Shown here in pieces: positions 10,458 to 17,904 of a stretch of 64,000 nt of DNA. Each line of letters starts with the position of its first letter. Positions within the stretch are counted from its first letter, which is position 1. This stretch comes from Pyruvatibacter sp. HU-CL02332 (GTDB taxonomy: Bacteria > Pseudomonadota > Alphaproteobacteria > CGMCC-115125), in assembly GCF_040362765.1 (NCBI RefSeq), contig NZ_BAABWK010000001.1, forward strand, positions 734,990 to 798,989, read 5' to 3'. The notes beneath the pieces were generated by a model that was not told the DNA's origin, ran no database searches, and saw only the letters and a list, made by a program, of their open reading frames with translations. The position numbers and the translations under genes were made by a program.

Positions 10458-10491
10458 AAAAAAAGAGGCCGTCTGGAAAATCCAGACGGCC
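10458..10491 (-). terminator. Strong minus-strand intrinsic terminator
   Basis: An 11-bp perfect stem (10467-10477 with 10481-10491) and 3-nt loop are followed, on the minus strand only, by a run of seven T residues (10464-10458). The plus-strand gene ending at 10415 has no U-tract here, so the element is oriented to end a minus-strand transcript. Confidence 0.85.
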
Positions 10492-10700
10492 CAAGTTCAG
10501 GGAGGAAACGCCCAGGAAGGGCAGCGGCAAGGCGGGCTGAGCGCTCGCAATGCCGCGTTGCAACAATCTGGCATTGCGCTGCACAAAATTCAAGGCATTC
10601 CGCCTCAAATGCAGGAAAATCAAACGCATAGCAGCCGTGCGGACGTGCATTTCTGTGTGTAAGTCCGCAAGCCCTTGATTGCAGTGCACAATTCGAACAG

Positions 10701-10716
10701 GTGAATGTGTGTTCAC
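10701..10716. promoter_or_regulatory. 16-bp interrupted palindrome, possible operator
   Basis: The sequence GTGAATGTGTGTTCAC is an inverted repeat of five bases per arm with a six-base spacer. It lies about 150 bp upstream of the lytic transglycosylase gene and inside the putative small-RNA region. No regulator is assigned. Confidence 0.3.
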
Positions 10717-10866
10717 AAAAATACCAGCGTTTGGATGCCATGGGCTGGCCATCCCCTTGGGTAAGAGCCCGTTAACCTTTGTGACAGCAAAATAGACCCA
10801 GCAATTTTGCACCATAAGGGCCCAATACCGCCGTTTCCGGTACGGGTCGGGGCGGACAACGGGCAC

Positions 10867-11727
10867 ATGGCAAAAAGCCAGCCAGCAAGCACTGTTTCAT
10901 CTCGGCGCGGTTTTTCCGCGGCGATCGCATTCGTGTGCACCTGCCTCTGTGCAACAGCAAGCCACGCAGAAGATATCGCCAAGGCAAATGATGCTGACTG
11001 GCAGGCCTGCCGCACGGCGGCTCAAAAGGTTGAGCGCGCCAATGACATGCCACAGGCCCTGCTTCAGGCCATGTCACTGGTCGAGACCGGACGCCGGGGC
11101 CCAGACGGCAAACACACCGCGTGGCCCTGGACAATCAATTCACATGGCAAAGGCTATCGCTTTGCAACCAAGCAGGACGCCATATGGGCGGTGCGGCGGT
11201 TGCGAGCTGATGGCGCACGCTCCATCGACATCGGCTGCATGCAGGTGAACCTGCGCTACCATCCGCGCGCGTTCACAAGCCTCGAAGAAGCTTTCGACCC
11301 TGCAGCCAACATGGCTTATGCGGCATCGTTCCTGACACGCCTAAAAGACCGCCACGGTAACTGGCGCGCTGCCAGCGCCCGCTATCACAGCTACAATCCA
11401 AAGCTGCGCGAAAAATACGCCAGCCGCGTTGACAAGACGCTGGCGCGCGAACGCAAGTTGCTTGCATCTGCCGCACCGCTTCTCGCCACATCGCCTGAAA
11501 CAGCGGCCTCCTATATGGGGGCAGGTGATACTTCCATAATCACAGCGTCCCTGTCCGCAGACCCGTCCGCGAACTCCATTGCCAGCCTTGGTCTGCGTCC
11601 AACGCTGGTACCAGGATTGCGGCGCGGGCTGGATATCGCGCGTGAAGACGACACACAAGACACCGCTGCACTGCCAGCAAGTCGCCCGACAGGTGCACCT
11701 TCAGGCCGCCTGATCGCGGCGAGATAG
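10867..11727 (+). CDS. Lytic transglycosylase (SLT domain), exported
   Basis: From the preferred ATG at 10867 the product has 286 residues. An Arg-containing N-terminus and a hydrophobic stretch end at ATASHAED, a plausible Sec signal peptide. The core contains QALLQAMSLVETGR with the catalytic Glu typical of SLT folds, SIDIGCMQVNLRYH and NMAYAASFLTRL, then AASARYHSYNP. This matches the soluble lytic transglycosylase family that cleaves MurNAc-GlcNAc bonds with 1,6-anhydro products in the periplasm. The C-terminal 100 residues are Ala/Ser/Pro-rich and unrecognised. An upstream start at 10807 is possible but would hide the signal peptide behind 20 extra residues. A single-gene unit is likely. 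Confidence 0.85.
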   Translation: MAKSQPASTVSSRRGFSAAIAFVCTCLCATASHAEDIAKANDADWQACRTAAQKVERANDMPQALLQAMSLVETGRRGPDGKHTAWPWTINSHGKGYRFATKQDAIWAVRRLRADGARSIDIGCMQVNLRYHPRAFTSLEEAFDPAANMAYAASFLTRLKDRHGNWRAASARYHSYNPKLREKYASRVDKTLARERKLLASAAPLLATSPETAASYMGAGDTSIITASLSADPSANSIASLGLRPTLVPGLRRGLDIAREDDTQDTAALPASRPTGAPSGRLIAAR

Positions 11728-11902
11728 ACGTTTGGCGCGCGTCGCGCGTCAGTAACGGCCAGGTCACACACCCATCACAGTTTGTTGGTTGTGATGTGTA
11801 CCCACATCGCAGGGCGTTGCACTTAGTATCAGTTGCGTAACTTGGTTGATCTCGCCGCCTCTGCACCCATTTGTGCAGCCTGAGTGGCCAGGGGGAATAA
11901 CG

Positions 11903-13471
11903 ATGCAACAAATCATCAGCGCGCTTCAGGTCTCATCGGTGGCGGACATCGTAAATCTGTTTGCCGCTCTCTTCATCTTCGTAGTCGGCGCGAGCTTCAT
12001 CGTTGTCGTTGTGCTGTATGTCATTGACCGCACGCAGACAAAGCATGCCATCCGCCGGAACTACCCGGTCATCGGCCGCCTGCGCTACGTCGCTGAGGAC
12101 CTTGGCAAATACTTCCGCCAGTACTTCTTTGCAGATGACCGCGCAGAGCTGCCCTTCAATCGGGCGCAGCGCGCATGGGTGTATCGGGCCGCCAAAGGCG
12201 TCGACACGACAGTGCCCTTCGGGTCAACCCGCGCACTTGCTCATGTGGGCACCAAGATTTTCGTCAACTGCCCGTTCCCGCAACTGGGCGACGACGAAAC
12301 CCCTCCCAAGGAAATAACCGTCGGCCCCTATTGCCGCTCGCCCTATTCAACGGACAAGTTCTTCCACATTTCCGGCATGAGCTACGGTGCGATTTCCAAG
12401 CCAGCCGTTCAGGCCCTGTCGCGCGGTGCCAAGCGCGCCGGCATCTGGATGAATACCGGTGAAGGCGCTCTGTCCCCTTTCCATATTGAGGGTGGCGCAG
12501 ACATCGTTTTTCAGATTGGCACGGCGAAATATGGTGTGCGCAATGACGATGGCAGCCTGGACGACAAGAAGCTGCGCAAAGTTGCCGAACGCGACCAGGT
12601 AAAGATGTTCGAAATCAAGCTCAGTCAGGGCGCCAAGCCCGGCAAGGGCGGTATTCTGCCCGGCGAAAAAGTCAGCAAGGAAATCGCCAAGATCCGAAGC
12701 ATCAAGGCAGGACAGGATTCCATCAGCCCCAACCGCCACCCGGAAATCAATTCTGTGGGCGAGTTGCTGGATTTCGTCGCCCATGTCCGCGAAGTGACCG
12801 GCAAGCCGACAGGCATCAAGATGGTGCTTGGCGCTTATGGCTGGCTTGCGGGCTTCTGCGAAGAGATCAACCGGCGCGGCATTGAAAGCGCCCCGGACTT
12901 CATCACCCTGGACAGTGCCGATGGCGGCACGGGTGCAGCTCCCCAACCACTAATTGATTATGTCGGCCTGCAAATTCAGGAAAGTCTGCCCACGCTGGTG
13001 GATGCCCTGCTGGTGCACGGGCTGCGTGACCGCATCAAGGTCATTTCATCGGGCAAGCTGACCACGCCATCTGGCGTGGCCTGGGCGCTGTGCGCAGGCG
13101 CGGACTTCGTCACGTCTGCCCGCGGCTTCATGTTTGCGTTGGGCTGCATTCAGGCCCTTCAGTGCAACACCAATGAGTGCCCCTCCGGAGTCGCAACGCA
13201 CAAGAAACACCTGCAACGCGGCCTTGTGGCAACCGACAAGGCTGAACGCGTCTATCGCTACGCCACCACCATGCATAAGGAAGTCGGCACTGTGGCGCAC
13301 TCGTGCGGGGTTGATGATCCCCGCATGCTCAAGCGCCATCATTGTCGCATCATGGGTGCCAACAGCCGCACCATCGGCCTGCATGAAATGTATCCTCCCG
13401 GCGGCAGCTTTGCGCCGGCGGCGGAGAAGCCGGACACCCTTACGGATGGCTCGGGAATGGCAGCCCAGTAA
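11903..13471 (+). CDS. Membrane-anchored FMN-binding glutamate-synthase-like protein
   Basis: The 522-residue product begins with a hydrophobic segment (about residues 10-40), then an FMN-binding GltS central-like domain. Visible markers are SGMSYGAISKPAVQALSRGAK, NTGEGALSPFH, KLSQGAKPGKGGILPG, DSADGGTGAAP and the 3Fe-4S Cys cluster C-x5-C-x4-C in GCIQALQCNTNEC. The glutaminase domain and the C-terminal beta-helix of GltB are missing. The family (GltB2-like, YerD type) is widespread but its reaction is not established; ammonia- or electron-transfer chemistry on the FMN is inferred. An AGGGGGAA site at 11889-11897 supports the start at 11903. True GltBD is encoded at 54146-60312, so this is not the housekeeping enzyme. 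Confidence 0.85.
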   Translation: MQQIISALQVSSVADIVNLFAALFIFVVGASFIVVVVLYVIDRTQTKHAIRRNYPVIGRLRYVAEDLGKYFRQYFFADDRAELPFNRAQRAWVYRAAKGVDTTVPFGSTRALAHVGTKIFVNCPFPQLGDDETPPKEITVGPYCRSPYSTDKFFHISGMSYGAISKPAVQALSRGAKRAGIWMNTGEGALSPFHIEGGADIVFQIGTAKYGVRNDDGSLDDKKLRKVAERDQVKMFEIKLSQGAKPGKGGILPGEKVSKEIAKIRSIKAGQDSISPNRHPEINSVGELLDFVAHVREVTGKPTGIKMVLGAYGWLAGFCEEINRRGIESAPDFITLDSADGGTGAAPQPLIDYVGLQIQESLPTLVDALLVHGLRDRIKVISSGKLTTPSGVAWALCAGADFVTSARGFMFALGCIQALQCNTNECPSGVATHKKHLQRGLVATDKAERVYRYATTMHKEVGTVAHSCGVDDPRMLKRHHCRIMGANSRTIGLHEMYPPGGSFAPAAEKPDTLTDGSGMAAQ

Positions 13472-13490
13472 GGCTGCACGGGCAATACCG

Positions 13491-14384
13491 CTAAGGCATG
13501 ACGAGACGGATCTGGGGCGCTTTAGACACGTCCCAGCATTCAACTTCGATCGGCAGGGTGAACAGGTCATCGCCATCAACCTGAACCGGGTCCAGGCCCT
13601 GACCATCCGCAGGACGAATGGTGATGGCATTACTCGTCAGCACATTCACACCCGGCATTTTTTCCAGGCGGCCGAGCGCCAGACCAAGCAGAGCAAGCAC
13701 AAGCGATGCGCGGTTGCGAGCTGAAACACACAGAGTTTTCAAACCCACGGCATCAAACCGGGCTGATGGCGCAAGACTATACGCCCCCGCATAATGCTCA
13801 GCGTTCGCGACAACGGCCCATCCACAGTCAAACGACTGGATGCCATCGCTCACCTCAAGGCGTGGTCCTGATTTCCCGAACACCTGCTTGATTCCAGCCC
13901 AGACAAAAGCCAGCTTTCCGAATCTGCGTTTCATGGCCGGGTCGATGGCATGGACCAGTCTCCCGTCAAATCCGGCACCGACCCACAACAGGAAGAACCG
14001 CTTGTTGACGCGCCCTGCACCAATCTGCCGCGGCTGGCCGTTTAGAAGCAAAGCTCCCAATGCATCGCTCGTGCGCGGAAGACCGATTTCGATGGCCAGT
14101 ACATTCGCAGTCCCGGTGGGGATAACCCCAAGCGGCACTTCGCTGCCGGCAAGCCCGTTAGCAACTTCGTTGATCGTGCCGTCGCCACCTGCAGCAACCA
14201 CAATCTCGGCAGACCCATCAAGGGCCGCCTCACGCGCAAACAGTTCCGCATCACCGGGTCCTGTTGTCTCACGCAATGTAACCGTCGCGCCTTCGCGGTT
14301 CATTGCCTCTACAACATCAATCAATTTGCGCCTTCTGCGCCACCCCGCCGTTGGGTTGTAGATGACCGTTACCGCCCGCCGCAT
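13491..14384 (-). CDS. Diacylglycerol/lipid kinase (DAGK catalytic domain)
   Basis: The product of about 297 residues starts MRRAVTVIYNPTAG. It has the nucleotide-binding GGDGTINEVANGL and GVIPTGTANVLA motifs of the YegS/DgkB family, and a C-terminal half with VDGDDLFTLPIEVEC. The family phosphorylates diacylglycerol, sphingosine or undecaprenol-like lipids at the inner membrane face. A GTG at 14447 would extend it by 21 residues, but that region is Asn/Ala-rich and would place the start inside the Pho half-sites; no clear ribosome-binding site decides. It is divergent from plcP-agt, which suggests a role in recycling the diacylglycerol that PlcP releases. That role is inference. Confidence 0.85.
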   Translation of the reverse strand: MRRAVTVIYNPTAGWRRRRKLIDVVEAMNREGATVTLRETTGPGDAELFAREAALDGSAEIVVAAGGDGTINEVANGLAGSEVPLGVIPTGTANVLAIEIGLPRTSDALGALLLNGQPRQIGAGRVNKRFFLLWVGAGFDGRLVHAIDPAMKRRFGKLAFVWAGIKQVFGKSGPRLEVSDGIQSFDCGWAVVANAEHYAGAYSLAPSARFDAVGLKTLCVSARNRASLVLALLGLALGRLEKMPGVNVLTSNAITIRPADGQGLDPVQVDGDDLFTLPIEVECWDVSKAPQIRLVMP

Positions 14385-14440
14385 GGCAGGAGGCGGGGCA
14401 TTGTGGTTACCGGCGGTGCCTGCATTATCCGCGTACAAAT

Positions 14441-14469
14441 GGTTCACCTCAGCGTCACAAAACGTTCAT
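14441..14469 (+). promoter_or_regulatory. Three Pho-box half-sites at 11-bp spacing (putative PhoB site)
   Basis: TTCAC (14443-14447), GTCAC (14454-14458) and TTCAT (14465-14469) recur every 11 bp. The last two are separated by an AAAA-type spacer, as in the canonical TGTCA-type Pho box. GATAGT at 14480-14485, 10 nt downstream, is placed like a -10 element. The region lies between the lipid kinase and plcP, consistent with phosphate-starvation control of plcP-agt. Confidence 0.6.
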
Positions 14470-14601
14470 TCCCTGTCGGGATAGTCCCGCCAGATCACAG
14501 GCGGACACGCTTGATTCGATTGGTATTTTCAGCGCCGGACACAGTCGTGACGGCAAACACCAAAAAGATCAAGTACTCCGTATACGAATTATAAAACGCT
14601 T

Positions 14602-15762
14602 ATGCGTTTTGATGTTTGGCCCTTGGTACTTGCGGTTCCCATGACACTTACCGGCATGCTGACACGCACATCCGACAACCCGATTGTTGCCACGGCAAAA
14701 TCAGCCGGCAAGGCACTCCGGGCAAAACCCTTCCGGGACAGGCTTGCCCTGTTTGGACTACGCGCCCGCGGGCGAAAAAGGGTGAAGCGCAAGCATCTGA
14801 TCGTGCGCGAGCCTGTACACCACCGCACCCTTTTTATTTCCGATACACATCTGGGCACACCGGGCTGCAAGGCAGAACTGCTGGCGGATTTCCTGCGTCA
14901 CAATGAGGCCGACACACTCTACCTTGTGGGCGATATCATCGACGGCTGGCGCATCAAGCGGTCGTGGTACTGGAACGACGCCCACAATCAGGTCATTCAG
15001 GAAATACTGCGCAAAGCCCGGAAGGGCACACGGGTCATCTACGTACCCGGCAATCACGATGAAGCCCTGCGTGACTATATCGGCGTCACGCTGGCAGGTG
15101 TGGAAGTCATCAATGAGGACATCCACCGCGCTGCCGACGGAAAATCCTATCTGGTGCTGCATGGTGACCAGTTTGACGGGGTGGTGCGATACGCCAAATG
15201 GCTCGCCCATGTGGGTGACTGGGCCTACAACTTTGCCCTGGCCGCATCAGGGATGCTTCACAACATCCGCCGGACATTCGGGCTGTCTTACTGGTCGCTC
15301 TCTGCCTACCTGAAGCACAAGGTCAAAAACGCCGTCGAGTACATCTCGAACTACGAAGAAGCCGTGGCCCGCGAAGCGCGCGACCGCGGCGTGGACGGCG
15401 TAGTCTGCGGCCACATCCACCACGCTGAGGTGCGGGACATGGATGGCGTCACCTACATGAATGACGGTGACTGGGTCGAAAGCTGCACGGCGCTTGCCGA
15501 AGACATGACCGGTAATTTCACCATTCTGCACTGGACACGATTTGCGGCAGATGTGGACGCCGAGAAGGCTGAACACGAAAAGGCTCTGGGCTTCCTTCCT
15601 GCACCAGACCAGCCAGACGCAACACCCGCACACGAAGCATCACCTTCTTCCGAAGCCGAAGACGACCTCGACGAAGAGGTCGTCATAGATGGCAGCATTC
15701 CTGTCGCTGCACGCGACGAGGCTCCGCAAAAAACCATAAACCTAGCAAGCAGCGCAGCGTGA
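14602..15762 (+). CDS. plcP: PlcP-type phospholipase C (LpxH-like metallophosphoesterase)
   Basis: The 386-residue product has the calcineurin-like metal ligands in order: SDTHLG (about residue 81), GDIIDGW (about 112), GNHDE (about 151), HGDQFDG (about 190) and GHIHHAE (about 272). This is the COG2908 branch. In marine alphaproteobacteria and Sinorhizobium, the member next to a GT4 gene is PlcP, which cleaves phospholipid headgroups during phosphate limitation to give diacylglycerol. The immediate overlap with the agt-like gene supports PlcP over LpxH. The first 70 residues are basic and the last 80 are acidic/Pro-rich, making it longer than the usual protein of about 270-300 residues. The start codon is uncertain; later ATGs exist at 14641 and 14656. 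Confidence 0.8.
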   Translation: MRFDVWPLVLAVPMTLTGMLTRTSDNPIVATAKSAGKALRAKPFRDRLALFGLRARGRKRVKRKHLIVREPVHHRTLFISDTHLGTPGCKAELLADFLRHNEADTLYLVGDIIDGWRIKRSWYWNDAHNQVIQEILRKARKGTRVIYVPGNHDEALRDYIGVTLAGVEVINEDIHRAADGKSYLVLHGDQFDGVVRYAKWLAHVGDWAYNFALAASGMLHNIRRTFGLSYWSLSAYLKHKVKNAVEYISNYEEAVAREARDRGVDGVVCGHIHHAEVRDMDGVTYMNDGDWVESCTALAEDMTGNFTILHWTRFAADVDAEKAEHEKALGFLPAPDQPDATPAHEASPSSEAEDDLDEEVVIDGSIPVAARDEAPQKTINLASSAA

Positions 15763-16919
15763 CACACACCCAAACGTCGACCTCCGCCCTATCCGCCAGT
15801 CAAGCAACATCAACAACCCCCGTTGCTCATCCCGGTGGATTGCAGTTCAGCGAACCTGGCCAGCCCCTGCGCGTCCTGATTGTCACGGACGCATGGGAGC
15901 CGCAGGTCAATGGCGTCGTTCGCACATTGCAGCAGCTCGGCACTCAACTGGGCAAGATGGGGCACCAGGTACGCTATGTGACGCCCCTTGATTTCAAGAC
16001 CATTCCAGCGCCGACCTATCCGGAAATCAGACTTGCGCTCTGGCCATTGCGCTGGATGGCGAAAGTCGTACGAGAGTTTGCGCCTTGCGCGATCCACATC
16101 GCGACAGAGGGACCGCTCGGTCTGGCGGCGCGCAATTACTGTGTACGCAACGGGCTGCCATTCTCAACGTCGTTCCACACGCGCTTCCCCGAATACATAA
16201 ACGCCCGCTTCGGCACGCCTGTCGCCTGGGGCTATCGCTTTTTGCGCTGGTTCCATGGTCCGGCCACCACAATGATGGTCGCCACAAAGTCACTGCAGGA
16301 AGAGATGGCCGAGCGAAAATTTCCATCGACAGCCATCTGGTCACGCGGGGTGGACATTGATGTGTACAAACCCCGCCCTGATCTCAAGGAGAGTGCCTTT
16401 CTCAATCTCCCGCGTCCTTTGTGGCTGTATGTGGGCCGCGTGGCAGTTGAGAAAAACATAGAAGCTTTCCTGAAACTGGACCTGCCGGGAACAAAGCTTG
16501 TTGTGGGAGGTGGCCCGCAGCTGGACAGCCTCAGGCAAAAATACACCGACGTGCATTTTGTTGGCCCGAAGTTCGGTGAAGAGCTGGCCGAGCATTACGC
16601 TGCCAGTGACTGCTTCGTGTTTCCCAGCAAGACCGACACATTTGGCCTTGTCACCCTTGAGGCGCTCGCATCAGGTACGCCGGTCGCCGCTTACCCGGTT
16701 CAGGGACCAAAGGATGTGATTGGCGATGCACCTGTGGGGTGCCTGCGCGAAGACCTGCGCAGCGCCGCACTTACTGCTGTCAAAATCTCACCCGATCGCG
16801 CCCGCGCTTTCGCACTTGGTTACTCCTGGGAAGCCTGCACAAACCAGTTCATCAGCAATCTGGCAATCCAGCGACAGCCAGGGGTTGAGGGCAGCCGACC
16901 ACGTCTTCTCAGGCGCTAA
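15759..16919 (+). CDS. agt: Family 4 glycosyltransferase, Agt-like glycolipid synthase
   Basis: The 386-residue product starts at a GTG that overlaps the plcP stop by 4 nt, so translation is coupled. It has an N-terminal Rossmann half with DAWEPQVNGVVRTL, THxRxPEY-like STSFHTRFPEY, then the GT-B donor half with LYVGRVAVEKNIEAFL, VVGGGPQLDSL and the E-x7-E motif in SKTDTFGLVTLEALASGTPV. This resembles SQD2/MgtA and the Agt enzymes that add glucose or glucuronate to diacylglycerol, making phosphorus-free glycolipids. Together with PlcP it forms the known two-step replacement of phospholipids by glycolipids. Sugar specificity cannot be read from the sequence. Confidence 0.8.
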   Translation: MTHTQTSTSALSASQATSTTPVAHPGGLQFSEPGQPLRVLIVTDAWEPQVNGVVRTLQQLGTQLGKMGHQVRYVTPLDFKTIPAPTYPEIRLALWPLRWMAKVVREFAPCAIHIATEGPLGLAARNYCVRNGLPFSTSFHTRFPEYINARFGTPVAWGYRFLRWFHGPATTMMVATKSLQEEMAERKFPSTAIWSRGVDIDVYKPRPDLKESAFLNLPRPLWLYVGRVAVEKNIEAFLKLDLPGTKLVVGGGPQLDSLRQKYTDVHFVGPKFGEELAEHYAASDCFVFPSKTDTFGLVTLEALASGTPVAAYPVQGPKDVIGDAPVGCLREDLRSAALTAVKISPDRARAFALGYSWEACTNQFISNLAIQRQPGVEGSRPRLLRR

Positions 16920-17048
16920 GCCGTATTCTCCCAAAGCTGCTCACATTTGCGTTAGTGAACCACCGCCCTCTCCCGGTTTCACTGGTAACCGACCGCAAGC
17001 ATGTTAGGCTTTGCGGGAAAGTTGTGTTGCATACAGGGAGTTCAACGC

Positions 17049-17723
17049 ATGTCTCATCATCATCGTTCCAAGGCCCGCGCCAAAGCTGCGGAGCAGGACA
17101 CACAATCCACCCGCCTGTTTCTGCTGGTAACCGGCGCCCTCGCCGCCATTGCTCTTGTCTGGGCAGCCTTCTCGACGGTTGCACTGGCAGAAGATGCACC
17201 AGCGGCTGAAAGCGGCACATTCGCCATCGACGAAAGCCACGTGCACGCTGCCTTCAAAGTCAGCCATCTGGGCTTTTCTGAAACCATTGGCGGTTTCGAC
17301 AAGATTTCCGGCAGCTTCACGCTTGATGCAGAAAACCTGTCTGCCAGCTCTGTGAGCGTCACAATTGATACCGCCAGCGTGGATTCAGGCTGGGACGCCC
17401 GCGACGAACATCTGCGCGGCGACGACTTCTTCAAGGTGGAAGAGTTTCCGGACATGACGTTCGCGTCCACAAGTGTCGAGCCAACCGGTGACACGACTGC
17501 AAAAGTCACCGGTGACCTGACAATGCTGGGTCAGACCCACCCGGTGACCCTGGATGTCACCTTCAATCAGGCCGGGAAACACCCGTTCTCAGGCAAATAT
17601 GTGGCGGGTTTCTCAGCTACGGGCACACTGGATCGCACCCAGTGGGGCATGGAGTACGGCGTGCCGGCCATCGGCAAGGATATTGACCTGATGATTCAGG
17701 CCGAAGGCGTTCGCGCCGAGTAG
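17049..17723 (+). CDS. YceI family protein with N-terminal membrane segment
   Basis: The 224-residue product has a basic His/Arg-rich N-terminus, a hydrophobic helix (about residues 20-45, ending in TVALAEDAPAAE) that is a signal peptide or anchor, then a YceI lipocalin-like barrel. Barrel markers are FAIDESHVHAAFKVSHLGF, GGFDKISGSF, DARDEHLRGDDFF, TGDLTMLGQTHPVTLDVTF and the C-terminal MEYGVPAIGKDIDLMIQAEG. YceI proteins bind long isoprenoid lipids such as polyprenyl quinones in the periplasm; physiological roles vary. CAGGGAG at 17034-17040 fixes the ATG at 17049 over an upstream ATG at 17001. Confidence 0.88.
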   Translation: MSHHHRSKARAKAAEQDTQSTRLFLLVTGALAAIALVWAAFSTVALAEDAPAAESGTFAIDESHVHAAFKVSHLGFSETIGGFDKISGSFTLDAENLSASSVSVTIDTASVDSGWDARDEHLRGDDFFKVEEFPDMTFASTSVEPTGDTTAKVTGDLTMLGQTHPVTLDVTFNQAGKHPFSGKYVAGFSATGTLDRTQWGMEYGVPAIGKDIDLMIQAEGVRAE

Positions 17724-17805
17724 AGACGCATGGCAGTGTTGCGCCGCAACATTTCCTCGACATAGCGGCCTGCCGGGACTATACCGGCGCCAGCAAACGT
17801 CCTCA

Positions 17806-17852
17806 CAAGAAGGGCGCGGAAATGGGAGTTCCCCGATTCCGCGCCCTTCTTG
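17806..17852. terminator. 16-bp perfect inverted repeat between yceI-like gene and typA
   Basis: The arms 17806-17821 and 17837-17852 are perfect complements around a 15-nt loop. It is followed by a short T-rich stretch (TCTTTT) rather than a long U-run. It probably ends the YceI transcript, but it lies only 53 nt ahead of the typA start, so it may also shape the typA leader. Confidence 0.6.
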
Positions 17853-17904
17853 CATGCGTCTTTTGGAAAAAGGCGCGCACCGACCACCAGATGGATCAAA
17901 AGAC

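Larger units (their letters stand above)
10458..10790 (-). ncRNA. Possible minus-strand small RNA in a 450-bp gene-free region
   Basis: Between 10416 and 10866 I find no convincing protein gene on either strand. Overlapping minus-strand frames read as low-complexity shadows with no ribosome-binding site. The strong minus-strand terminator needs an upstream transcript, so a small RNA of roughly 100-300 nt ending near 10458 is inferred. The 5' end is unknown and the limit given is only the likely outer bound. A perfect palindrome at 10701-10716 (GTGAA, six bases, TTCAC) lies within the region and could be an operator. Confidence 0.35.

Noticed and set aside
10309-10866. 185-residue minus-strand frame over the terminator
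   Set aside because: It runs straight through the strong minus-strand terminator and the neighbouring gene end, has no ribosome-binding site and no recognisable domain.
14602-15762. Call as LpxH (lipid A UDP-diacylglucosamine hydrolase)
   Set aside because: The catalytic fold is shared, but coupling to a GT4 gene, the Pho half-sites and the size favour PlcP; it remains the main alternative.
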